Positions 13,928-22,213 are shown, counted from the first letter of the stretch. The stretch is DNA of 22,579 bases from Spirochaetaceae bacterium (GCA_031269165.1 JAISZQ010000087.1:1-22579), one strand, 5' to 3'. Notes: generated by a model from the sequence alone, not told the origin. Made by a program: numbers and translations.

Positions 13928-14722
13928 CTAAAGCCCAAAGTGGTCTTTCAATGCATCAAGAATACCTTCCCGCGACCACTGCTGTATCCGCTGTTCAACA
14001 TAGGTGGCAAGATCGTTATTACTCAGTTTTGTCGCAATGCCGTATTCACGAGGGGCAAAATGATCGGGCAAGATGGTTACCGTATCGTCAACATAACGAA
14101 CCAAGACGGTTCTATCCGACGCGAAAACGTCCAGCAAACCCGACGCGAGAGCGGCCTTTATTTCAGAAAACCGGGCGAACTCATAAAAATAGGGATGTGC
14201 GCCGATAGCGGTTGCCGCCGCGTCGATTGCCTGCCGGGTACTCGTCCCGCCGACCACGCCGATACTCCTCCCGCTCAGATCCGCAAGCCCCTGAAAACCA
14301 GAATCCTTTCGCGCCATCAGTCCGACAAAATCGGTGTAATAGGGCGACGATATATTATAATTTTCCGCTCTCTGATCGGTTTTTCCAAAAGTAGCGATAA
14401 TCACGTCCACCGTCCCCCGGTCAAGAAAATCCTCGCGCCTCTCGTTCCTCACAGGCACAAACTCAACTTTGTTTTCGTTGCCCAGCAAATCACGCGCAAG
14501 CAGACGGGCAATTTCAATCTCAAACCCGTCAAATCGGTTGGTGTTGCTGTCAAAAACACCCATTTTTGGCATATCAAAATGAACCCCGACACGGATAACC
14601 CCCGCGCGCCTAATCATACTCGCGGACCGGCCCATTTGCGCTTCGTCCGCCGTTTCCCTATTCCCGCCGGCAAAAAGAGAGGTTGCCGCAAGCAAAAAGA
14701 AGAAAAAACAAAATGATTTCAT
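13928..14722 (-). CDS. Amino-acid-type (family 3) ABC transporter substrate-binding protein, orphan
   Basis: A 264-residue periplasmic binding protein. The signal peptide is MKSFCFFFFLLAATSLFAGG with likely cleavage after Ala18; there is no lipobox Cys. The family-3 signature lies at DGFEIEIARLLARDLLG (about 65-81), and the second lobe has GRSIGVVGGTSTRQAIDAAA. The ATG at 14722 is chosen because it starts the signal peptide; the frame is open upstream to 14902 but that part is non-coding repeat. TGCTATAAT, an extended -10 box, sits 6 nt before this ATG. No permease or ATPase gene is adjacent, so it must work with components elsewhere or act as a sensor. The ligand is not predictable. Confidence 0.88.
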   Translation of the reverse strand: MKSFCFFFFLLAATSLFAGGNRETADEAQMGRSASMIRRAGVIRVGVHFDMPKMGVFDSNTNRFDGFEIEIARLLARDLLGNENKVEFVPVRNERREDFLDRGTVDVIIATFGKTDQRAENYNISSPYYTDFVGLMARKDSGFQGLADLSGRSIGVVGGTSTRQAIDAAATAIGAHPYFYEFARFSEIKAALASGLLDVFASDRTVLVRYVDDTVTILPDHFAPREYGIATKLSNNDLATYVEQRIQQWSREGILDALKDHFGL

Positions 14723-14728
14723 ACCGCC

Positions 14729-14737
14729 ATTATAGCA
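14729..14737 (-). promoter_or_regulatory. Extended -10 promoter of the family-3 binding protein (leaderless arrangement)
   Basis: On the minus strand TGC-TATAAT ends at 14729, and six bases (GGCGGT) separate it from the ATG at 14722. The -35 position is weak, which fits the TGn extended -10. Transcription would start at the start codon. Confidence 0.55.
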
Positions 14738-14769
14738 CATTTTTAACGTTTTCGTACTCTTGATTGCTT

Positions 14770-14803
14770 GAGCCTGTTCCAAAACCTCACGTTTTGAAAG
14801 GCG
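14770..14803 (+). repeat. R2-type end, degenerate copy
   Basis: GAGCCTGTTCCAAAACCTCA followed by CGTTTTGAAAGGCG. The left end is intact and the right end has decayed, but CAAAAC/GTTTTG still pair. Confidence 0.6.
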
Positions 14804-14897
14804 CGCAAAGCGTCTTCGGCAACCTTTGCAAGACTCACACCCCTTAAAAACGCCGTGTTGGAAGGCTAAAACCCGCTTTAACCCGAAAACGACAATA

Positions 14898-14944
14898 GCC
14901 AAAGGCCCGCAACCTCAAAAGATTGAAAATCCCCGGCCTTTGGC
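14898..14944 (-). terminator. Inverted repeat, possible terminator of the Rpn-like remnant
   Basis: GCCAAAGGCC (14898-14907) and GGCCTTTGGC (14935-14944) are perfect 10-base inverse complements, 22 nt beyond the stop of the minus-strand remnant at 14966. On the minus strand the stem is followed by TATTGTCGTTTTC, a weak T-rich tail. Confidence 0.4.
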
Positions 14945-14965
14945 CCGCACCGTATCAATTATCGG

Positions 14966-15163
14966 TTATTTCCCGCCGGTTGTTTTGGTATCATAACGAT
15001 GCAGTATAGATTCCAGCGATTCTCCGCATCCGAGCAGTTCAAGGACTTCTTCACGACCTTGTTTGATACCTTTGTCAATACCGAAGGCAATACAGCCTTG
15101 CTCGTCGCGCCACGCCTTTTCCCGCGCCTCATAGCGCAGCCGGACTTCGTCATCGGCACTCAA
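14966..15163 (-). pseudogene. C-terminal remnant of an Rpn/PD-(D/E)XK nuclease family transposase-like protein
   Basis: Sixty-five residues from a TTG, reading LSADDEVRLRYEAREKAWRD and then GIDKGIKQGREEVLELL. This pattern, a R-Y-E-x-R-E-K-A-x-x-D helix followed by a charged G-I-x-x-G-R-E-E tail, is typical of the C-terminal third of Rpn-family recombination-promoting nucleases (about 280-310 residues). The catalytic PD-(D/E)XK core is absent. Upstream on the minus strand the frame stays open (LDCFGLYKLS) but runs into the GTCATTGCGAG-type and ATGGAAAATGG-type repeats, so the gene was broken there. No function is expected. Confidence 0.6.
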
Positions 15164-15199
15164 TTTATAGAGCCCGAAGCAATCCAGAGCGCTACGCGA

Positions 15200-15230
15200 A
15201 TGGAAAATGGAGAATTGAAAATGGAGAATG
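15200..15230 (+). repeat. Short dispersed repeat (ATGGAAAATGG/ATTGAAAATGG)
   Basis: Nearly identical to 1842-1873. Preceded by GCGCTACGCGA, where the other copy has GCGCTTGCGCGA, so the leading mini-hairpin differs. Confidence 0.7.
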
Positions 15231-15258
15231 TCGTTTTTGCGAGGCGCGTGGCAGGGCC

Positions 15259-15341
15259 GTCATTGCGAGGGCGTAGCCCGAAGCAATCCAGACGGAGAAG
15301 CCCCCCACGCTGGATTGCTTCGTCGCTATTGGCAACGACCT
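15259..15341 (+). repeat. GTCATTGCGAG-type palindromic repeat
   Basis: GTCATTGCGAG, then the hairpin GGGC-GTA-GCCC, then GAAGCAATCCAG and, 20-odd bases on, the inverse CTGGATTGCTTCGTC. Same family as 8211-8375. Part of the motif (GAAGCAATCCAG) is repeated just upstream at about 15175-15187. Confidence 0.7.
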
Positions 15342-15540
15342 AGACGGCGGCAGATATAAGACACACAAAATCAATGAACAATAAACCACGAACCGCAACG
15401 GGCCATTGGCCCGCAACCACCCGAACAAATTCCACAAACGGATGGGCCTGTTCGTGCTGGTTCGTGGTAGAAATTCCTCAGATTCGGTCATTGTTGGGTG
15501 ATTGAAAATAAATGATGTCGCCCTATCTGAAAAGGCGGCC
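15342..15540. other. Intergenic region with inverted repeats upstream of the 53-aa/GNAT pair
   Basis: CCACGAACC (15386-15394) and GGTTCGTGG (15459-15467) are perfect 9-base inverse complements flanking a GGGCCATTGGCCC palindrome. No gene is seen; the minus-strand open frame here is not credible. Confidence 0.45.
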
Positions 15541-15569
15541 TTGTTTTTTGGGGAAACCCGTAGTAGACT
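15541..15569 (+). promoter_or_regulatory. Promoter of the 53-aa/GNAT gene pair
   Basis: TTGTTT at 15541-15546, a 17-nt spacer and TAGACT at 15564-15569. The predicted start near 15576 leaves a short leader that includes the AAGGAG ribosome-binding site. A GGGGAAACCC stretch in the spacer is symmetrical and could be an operator. Confidence 0.45.
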
Positions 15570-15589
15570 GGGGGTAAGGAGCAAAGCGT

Positions 15590-15751
15590 ATGGGGACCAG
15601 TATCAGAATCAAGCCCGTCCAGCCGACCGTTATCAAGGACAAGGCCATTGTCGAGCAGATTATCAAAGAAATTCGCCGCCGCCCTACCGAGGCGCAACTT
15701 GCCGAAATGGAAGCGCAAGATGAGCGGCTTATGAAAATGTTCAAGCGATGA
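15590..15751 (+). CDS. Small protein (53 residues), candidate antitoxin
   Basis: Too short for standard gene cut-offs but well supported: AAGGAG lies 8 nt before the ATG, and the TGA overlaps the GNAT start in an ATGA junction (15748-15751). The sequence opens MGTSIRIKPVQPTVIKDKAI and ends in a highly charged helix, EIRRRPTEAQLAEMEAQDER followed by LMKMFKR. The N-terminal half could form a beta strand plus helix as in DNA-binding antitoxins, but it is not a clear DUF1778/ribbon-helix-helix protein. Small size, charge, promoter position and translational coupling to a GNAT enzyme suggest an antitoxin and autorepressor. The role is inference. Confidence 0.65.
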   Translation: MGTSIRIKPVQPTVIKDKAIVEQIIKEIRRRPTEAQLAEMEAQDERLMKMFKR

Positions 15752-16317
15752 GCGGGCGCGAGATCATCACCGCCGGCAACGGCGACCGTTATTTTGAGTT
15801 TGCGCTGCTTGCGCCGGATAGTCCGGTCAGCCGTTTTGACTATTCCATCGGCGAATACAACGAGTATTTGACGCGGGAAGCGCAGCGTTCCCAGAGCGAT
15901 CACATCGCCCTTACGTGGCTCGTGCGGGACAAGGCGGACGGGGGGATCGCGGGATATATGGCGCTTGTTGCCGACGCGATAAAACTTTCCGTCAGTGAAA
16001 AAGAACTGCATAATCTGAATTATCCGTTCAAAACCGTTCCGGCGATGAAGATAGCGAAACTTGCCGTTTCTCAGGCGTATCGGGAGCGTTACAAGGGGCT
16101 GGGTTCTTTTATGATTGCATCCTCTCTTACGATAGCCCGCACCTGCGACAGAACGCTTTTTGCCTGCCGTTTTCTTACGGTAGACGCTGATGTCGAACAT
16201 AACGAAAGCGTTCTCACGTTTTATGAGAAAAACGGTTTTTTGATTAATGAGGCGCTTTTTAACAAAAAGCGGAAGAATGTCAGTATGCGCAAGGATATTT
16301 ATTTCCAAGACACGTAA
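15748..16317 (+). CDS. GNAT family acetyltransferase, candidate toxin of a toxin-antitoxin pair
   Basis: A 189-residue GNAT protein. The architecture follows TacT/AtaT-type toxins, which acetylate aminoacyl-tRNA: early FDYSIGEYNEYLTREAQ (about 30-46), a GYMALV strand (about 70-75), then KIAKLAVSQAYRERYKGLGS (about 108-127), whose R-Y-K-G-L-G-S is the acetyl-CoA pyrophosphate loop, and FLTVDADVEHNESVLTFYEK plus NGF near the C-terminus with Tyr as the likely general acid. It starts inside the stop codon of the 53-aa gene, so the two are translationally coupled. An ordinary GNAT with another small-molecule substrate remains possible. The sequence ends a few bases before a repeat-rich gap. Confidence 0.85.
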   Translation: MSGREIITAGNGDRYFEFALLAPDSPVSRFDYSIGEYNEYLTREAQRSQSDHIALTWLVRDKADGGIAGYMALVADAIKLSVSEKELHNLNYPFKTVPAMKIAKLAVSQAYRERYKGLGSFMIASSLTIARTCDRTLFACRFLTVDADVEHNESVLTFYEKNGFLINEALFNKKRKNVSMRKDIYFQDT

Positions 16318-16376
16318 CCGCGAAGGCAGACCACGCGAAAGCGTTCAATTTTATCCTGTTTACTTCTCTTATCTCT

Positions 16377-16434
16377 GAGCCTGTTCCAAAACTCATTGAC
16401 TGTGCGCTAACACGCACGGTTTTGGAACAGCCTC
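16377..16434 (+). repeat. R2 palindromic unit, copy 3
   Basis: GAGCCTGTTCCAAAAC, then an inner stem GTGCG/CGCAC, then GGTTTTGGAACAGCCTC. It lies between the GNAT gene and the converging sugar transporter operon. The rest of 16318-16530 holds degenerate AATCTGTG-type repeats and no gene. Confidence 0.8.
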
Positions 16435-16530
16435 AAGTATGGAAATCTGTGCAATCAGTGCAATCTGTGGACCATTCTTATATTCCGCATTTGGCCGTGT
16501 CCGTCCGTGTCGTTCGCAGGTTATATGCTC

Positions 16531-17370
16531 TTATCCCTTAAGCCCGGTAGACGCCACGCCCTGTACAAAATACCGTTGTAACGAGAGGAAAATAACCAGA
16601 ACGGGAATCAACGCCACCACGCTGGCCGCCATGATGAGGCCGTATTCGCTGGAATACTGGGAGATGAACATACGCAAGCCTATCTGTATCGTCTTGAGGT
16701 CGGTGCGGGTAAGGTAGATCATCGGGCCTAAGAAGTCGTTCCACGTGTTGACGAAGGTGATAATCGTGAGGGTCGAGATGGCCGGTTTGGAGAGGGGCAG
16801 CATGATCCTGAGCCATATCCCGTATTCGGAGAGGCCGTCGATCCAAGCCGCCTCGCGCAGTTCGTCGGGAATGCTCTCGTAAAACTGTTTCATCATGAAG
16901 ACCCCGAAGGCGGAAAACGCTTGGAGGCAGATGATGGAAAGATGGGTGTTGTTGAGCCCCAGCGACCGCATCAGAATGAACTGGGGAACCATGTACGCCT
17001 GCCACGGGACGGCGATCGTGGCGATGTAACCCAGAAAGAGGCCCCGGCGGGCAGGGAAGCGGAGTTTGGCGAAGGTGTAGGCCGCAAAACTGGAACTCAA
17101 AAGCTGGAGAAACGTTACAATCACCGAGAGTTTTACCGTGTTGAGGATGAACGTTCCCAGCGGGATCTTCGTCCATATATCCGAGTAGTTTCGCCAGCGC
17201 GGGTCTGCGGGGATCCACCTCATCGGGAACGTGAACACGTCCTTGTTCAGCTTCAGGGACGAGGAGAGCATCCAGACAAAAGGAATCAACATCGTAAAGG
17301 CGATGAGCACGAGAAAGAGATACACGAACAAGACGCTGACCGTAAAGCCTTTGTTTTTCTGTTGTACCAT
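16531..17370 (-). CDS. Carbohydrate ABC transporter permease, MalG/UgpE type (CUT1)
   Basis: A 279-residue inner-membrane protein from the ATG at 17370; an in-frame GTG at 17379 is an alternative. Six helices are expected, with clear ones at about 11-36, 73-100, 108-128, 138-160, 198-216 and 245-266. The EAA loop reads EAAWIDGLSEYGIWLRIMLP (173-192). It is the last gene of a binding protein-permease-permease operon, 10 nt after the previous stop. No ATPase gene is adjacent; such systems commonly share a MsmK/UgpC-type ATPase encoded elsewhere. The sugar is not predictable from the sequence. Confidence 0.93.
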   Translation of the reverse strand: MVQQKNKGFTVSVLFVYLFLVLIAFTMLIPFVWMLSSSLKLNKDVFTFPMRWIPADPRWRNYSDIWTKIPLGTFILNTVKLSVIVTFLQLLSSSFAAYTFAKLRFPARRGLFLGYIATIAVPWQAYMVPQFILMRSLGLNNTHLSIICLQAFSAFGVFMMKQFYESIPDELREAAWIDGLSEYGIWLRIMLPLSKPAISTLTIITFVNTWNDFLGPMIYLTRTDLKTIQIGLRMFISQYSSEYGLIMAASVVALIPVLVIFLSLQRYFVQGVASTGLKG

Positions 17371-17380
17371 GACGACCACT

Positions 17381-18271
17381 CTAATAATTCAATTTTTTCT
17401 CGCCCCGAAACTGAATCAGGGTAATGCCCAACACCAGCACGAAGAGGACCATCGCAATCGCGCTGGCATAGCCGTATTCGAGGGAACGGAACGCCGTGTT
17501 GTAGATTTGGTAGACCAAGACCCGCGTGGTATTGGTCAACTGGTTGTCCCCTCCGGCGAAGAGGTTGATGAAGATGTCGTAGACCTTGAACGAACTGATG
17601 ATAAGCATCATCAGGATAAAGAACGTCGTCGGCGCAAGCTGGGGAAGGGTCACGTGGCAAAACCGCTGCCATCCGTTGGCGCCGTCGAGGTTCGCCGCTT
17701 CGTAGAGTTCCTGATTCACGCCCTGAAGCCCGGCGAGGTAAATCACCATGTAGTACCCCATGTTCTTCCACACGCTAAAAAAGATAACCGTGGGGATGGC
17801 CCAGTTCTTGTCGGCGGCCCAGCCGGGCAGGTTCTCGACGGGAATCCCCGTAAGGGCGTTGAGCAGGTTGTTCACCGGCCCGCGAGTGGGGCTGAAGATA
17901 AAGTTCCACACCGCCGCGACCGCGACAAGGGACGCCACATAGGGGAAAAAAGAAACCGTTCTAAAGAAGTTTCTCCCCTTTACCTTCTGGTTGAGCAGAA
18001 TGGCAAGAAAGAGCGAGCACACCAGCGTGAGCGGGACGACACCGCCCGTGTAGAGGATCGTGTTCCAAAAGGCCCGCCAAAAAATGGCGTCGTTCAAGAG
18101 GCGGATAAAGTTTTCCCACCCGTAAAACTCGATGGGGTTCGCCCCGTCCCACTTGAGAAAAGAGAGCACGAGGGCAAACACCAGCGGCACCAGCGTGAAC
18201 ACCAAAAACCCCAGAAAGTTCGGCGCGATAAAGCTGTAGGCGACCAGCGCCTCTTTTGTTTTCTTCGTCAT
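17381..18271 (-). CDS. Carbohydrate ABC transporter permease, MalF/UgpA type (CUT1)
   Basis: A 296-residue permease from the ATG at 18271, which has a GGA spaced about 7 nt upstream; the ATG at 18283 adds four residues and lacks a ribosome-binding site. Helices are near 13-38, 68-94, 105-126, 160-182, 212-234 and 268-287. The EAA loop is EAANLDGANGWQRFCHVTLP (191-210). It would pair with the downstream MalG-type permease to form the channel. Two GC-rich hairpins separate it from the binding-protein gene, which may lower its expression relative to that gene. Confidence 0.93.
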   Translation of the reverse strand: MTKKTKEALVAYSFIAPNFLGFLVFTLVPLVFALVLSFLKWDGANPIEFYGWENFIRLLNDAIFWRAFWNTILYTGGVVPLTLVCSLFLAILLNQKVKGRNFFRTVSFFPYVASLVAVAAVWNFIFSPTRGPVNNLLNALTGIPVENLPGWAADKNWAIPTVIFFSVWKNMGYYMVIYLAGLQGVNQELYEAANLDGANGWQRFCHVTLPQLAPTTFFILMMLIISSFKVYDIFINLFAGGDNQLTNTTRVLVYQIYNTAFRSLEYGYASAIAMVLFVLVLGITLIQFRGEKKLNY

Positions 18272-18295
18272 CGTTATTTCCATGTACCGGTGGTA

Positions 18296-18342
18296 CCGGG
18301 GGGTTCTCGACCCCCCGGCAGGGCGGCGGGGCGGTGCCCCGC
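18296..18342 (-). promoter_or_regulatory. Two tandem GC hairpins between the sugar binding protein and permease genes
   Basis: CCGGGGGGT/ACCCCCCGG with a 5-nt loop (18296-18318) and GCGGGGC/GCCCCGC with a 3-nt loop (18326-18342), both perfect. No T-run follows, so they are more likely an mRNA stabiliser or partial attenuator than full terminators, as known for the intergenic hairpins after malE-type genes. Confidence 0.6.
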
Positions 18343-18355
18343 GCCGGGGACGGGC

Positions 18356-19639
18356 TTATCTCCCTAAAATCTTTCCGACACGCTCGTTCATTTCCTGTAT
18401 ACCCGCCTGGACGGTGGTATTTCCGGTCATGACGGCATCGTGAACTTCGTTCAGGACGATCTCGATGTCCGCGCTCTTTTCATGCAGAGGCATTTCGAGA
18501 TAGGTCTTGGCCACTTGCAGGGCTTCCTTGCTACCCGGATCGCTGGGGAAACCGGGTATCGAGGCGATGGCATTGATCACTTCCTGATTCATGATCGCGG
18601 GAATAGTTCCTATCTTGGCGAGTATCGCCGCGCCTTCCGGCCCGGAAAGAAACTGCGTAAACGCTAAGGCCGCTTCCTTGTTCTTGGAATTTTTGTTCAC
18701 CGCGATGCCGGTGACGGATGCCAGCGTGGTTCCCGCCGGAACGCCCGCCGGATGGGGATACTTCGCCAAACCCCAATTCTTGGAGGTGGACTCCCCGATC
18801 TTTACCTTGTCGATCTGGGTGGAAATAAACCACGTCCCCATATTCATCATGGCAATCTGGCTGTTGAAGAAGGCCCCGGAATAGTGGGTGCCCGATGTCT
18901 TCAGCGTGGCATAACTCTGCACGATACCGTCGCTCTGTTCTTTCAGCACCCGCTCGTAGTAGGGCGCAAGAAAATCATACTTGCCATCCACGATGGTGTT
19001 CTTGCCGTCTAAGAGGCCGAAGAGCTGTATCGTGCTCCGCCACGTATGGTAATGGGCGCCGTAGGTCTTGTTCGCGCCGCTTCCCCGCGTAACCTTTCTC
19101 GCCAGCGCGTCGTAGTCATCGAGGGTCAGGTCGTTTGACGGATAGGGAACGCCTGCCGCGTCAAAAAGGTCCTTGTTATAGAAGATGAGCCAGAAATCAC
19201 GGCGGAAGGGCAACGCATAAACCTCGCCGTTTACCGTGAGCTGTTCAACGACGCCGCTGTACTGGGCGGTATCAATCCCTTTGGCCTTAATAAAGCCGGC
19301 CAGCGGTTCCAGCCGATTCTGCCGGACGAGGTTCGCGTAACCGGGGATATCCTTGATACACAACACGTCGAGATCCGCCCCGCCTGAGAGCTGGGTGCCG
19401 AGGACTGTCATAAAATCGGCACTGCCCAAATCCACCGGCTCAATCTTCACCTGCGGGTTCTTCGCTTGGTACGCGTCAATCAGCGGCTTGTAGTAGACCG
19501 TGAGGTCATAATCCCACATCGCCCACTTGATCGTGGTGACCCCGCTTCCACCGCCACTTTGCGCCTCTTGCTTGGCACCGCCGGCAAAAACCGAGGCCGC
19601 GATCCCTAAAACCAACACTGAGATAAGCAATCTTTTCAT
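18356..19639 (-). CDS. Extracellular sugar-binding protein (family 1, CUT1 ABC transporter)
   Basis: A 427-residue periplasmic binding protein. The signal peptide is MKRLLISVLVLGIAASVFAG with likely cleavage after Ala19; the FAGG ending is shared with the family-3 protein at 13928-14722. Family-1 features include TTIKWAMWDYDL near the mature start, YALPFRRDFWLIFYNKDLFD (about 167-186) and a C-terminal AALAFTQFLSGPEGAAIL. GGAGG is 5 nt before the ATG. It heads the operon with the two permeases. Upstream, on its promoter side, is a run of 11 G (C on its own strand) about 96 bp before the start codon. The ligand is probably a sugar or glycerol-phosphate-like compound. Confidence 0.93.
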   Translation of the reverse strand: MKRLLISVLVLGIAASVFAGGAKQEAQSGGGSGVTTIKWAMWDYDLTVYYKPLIDAYQAKNPQVKIEPVDLGSADFMTVLGTQLSGGADLDVLCIKDIPGYANLVRQNRLEPLAGFIKAKGIDTAQYSGVVEQLTVNGEVYALPFRRDFWLIFYNKDLFDAAGVPYPSNDLTLDDYDALARKVTRGSGANKTYGAHYHTWRSTIQLFGLLDGKNTIVDGKYDFLAPYYERVLKEQSDGIVQSYATLKTSGTHYSGAFFNSQIAMMNMGTWFISTQIDKVKIGESTSKNWGLAKYPHPAGVPAGTTLASVTGIAVNKNSKNKEAALAFTQFLSGPEGAAILAKIGTIPAIMNQEVINAIASIPGFPSDPGSKEALQVAKTYLEMPLHEKSADIEIVLNEVHDAVMTGNTTVQAGIQEMNERVGKILGR

Positions 19640-19702
19640 CTTTTCCTCCAGAAAATTAATGTTACATTATGATAACCCCGCTCCGGGCAGACGGGAAGTT
19701 AC

Positions 19703-19745
19703 CAAAATACTTTTTTTTCCGGTATTAAAATACCGGGGGGGGGGG
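19703..19745 (-). promoter_or_regulatory. Homopolymeric tracts and hairpin upstream of the sugar operon
   Basis: On the plus strand there are eight T (19711-19718), the hairpin CCGGTATT/AATACCGG (19719-19736) and eleven G (19735-19745). On the coding strand of the sugar operon this is C11, hairpin, then A8, about 65-106 bp before the start codon. Tracts of this length are prone to slippage and could alter promoter spacing. Confidence 0.5.
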
Positions 19746-19796
19746 CGATATGCATTGCGCGCATGGAAAATGAGGGGAAGTCTCCCCCTGTCGGCA

Positions 19797-20070
19797 GAGC
19801 CTGTTCAAAAACCCTGCGAGACGCAAGTCTCCGCTGTGATCCGGGGGCGTTACGGGGGCTCCCTACAGCCCTCAGCATCCTGCTTCGGACTTCCGGGCCG
19901 GGGTGCGCTCTATTTTGCGTCCATCCGTGGACGCTTAGGACGCACCCACAAAACCATATATGGTTTTGTCCCCGTAGAGGGGGATAGCAGAGGGCGAAGA
20001 CCGGAGCGAAGGGGGAGACGCGGCAACCTGTTGCCGTTCCCCCTTTTGCTGAGATTCTGAACAGGTTCTC
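19797..20070 (+). repeat. Modular stem-loop element, copy 4 (type R1), complete
   Basis: Starts GAGCCTGTTCAAAA and ends TGAACAGGTTCTC, the inverse with two or three changes. Relative to copy 1 it lacks the GGCGTC/GACGCC and GCAAATGC/GCATTTGC hairpins, keeps GCGTCCA/TGGACGC, has the palindrome AAAACCATATATGGTTTT (19950-19967) where copy 1 has AAAACCATGC/GCATGGTTTT, and GGCAAC/GTTGCC near its right end where copy 1 has GGCAAT/ATTGCC. Confidence 0.8.
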
Positions 20071-20109
20071 ATGGACGGCGCGCTAACACGCACGGTTTTG
20101 GACAGCCTC
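20071..20109 (+). repeat. R2 palindromic unit, right half fused to R1 copy 4
   Basis: ATGGACGGCGCGCTAACACG then CACGGTTTTGGACAGCCTC equals the right two-thirds of the R2 units. The left end is replaced by the terminal sequence of R1 copy 4. Confidence 0.7.
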
Positions 20110-20211
20110 ACATAAAACTCCACGCTAAATCGGTGAAAATCCGTGTCCTCTGCGGGCAACCATTCTTCATTTGTTGACCGTGAGGATCTATCACCTTCAC
20201 GGCAAGTAGGT

Positions 20212-20217
20212 TATACT
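20212..20217 (+). promoter_or_regulatory. -10 box of pyk (leaderless arrangement)
   Basis: TATACT ends 6 nt before the ATG at 20224, with GGGGGT between. A -35 box at normal spacing is poor. GGGGGT lies too close to the ATG to be a normal ribosome-binding site. Confidence 0.45.
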
Positions 20218-20223
20218 GGGGGT

Positions 20224-22047
<1,824 letters not shown>

Positions 22048-22170
22048 CCGCCGTCAACAACGTAAGCATATTTACGGATTACGCCTGATGGCGACAGATT
22101 TTCACCGATGAATCGGGTTTTAAGTATGAAAAATCGGCGTAATCTGGACCGCCTTCCGGCGCAATTTGCG
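22048..22170. repeat. Intergenic repeats and inverted repeat after pyk
   Basis: GTCAACAACGTAAGCATA (about 22053) resembles the end of the nested unit at 6513. GATTACGCC (22077-22085) and GGCGTAATC (22136-22144) are perfect inverse complements and may form the 3' hairpin of pyk mRNA; no T-run follows. Confidence 0.45.
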
Positions 22171-22173
22171 GAC

Positions 22174-22213
22174 ATTTCTATTGCGCTAAAACAGGGGATA
22201 TTTCTATTGCGCT
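22174..22213. mobile_element. Probable left end of an insertion sequence (tandem ATTTCTATTGCGCT motifs)
   Basis: ATTTCTATTGCGCT occurs twice, at 22174-22187 and 22200-22213. Repeated GACATTTCTATT-type motifs near a terminus look like transposase-binding sites of the IS whose transposase tail begins at 22322. The exact boundary and target duplication cannot be fixed from the window. Confidence 0.5.

Noticed and set aside
14723..14902. Sixty-residue N-terminal extension of the family-3 binding protein
   Set aside because: It precedes a complete signal peptide and covers an R2-type repeat and the promoter.
17231..18367. 378-codon open frame on the plus strand opposite the sugar permeases
   Set aside because: Antisense to two clear permease genes; the product is a run of charged residues with no motif.
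125..20109. CRISPR array
   Set aside because: The repeats are dispersed, palindromic and of variable length; there is no regular repeat-spacer pattern and no cas gene.
20143..20223. N-terminal extension of pyruvate kinase
   Set aside because: The conserved enzyme start is at 20224 and the -10 box lies within the extension.
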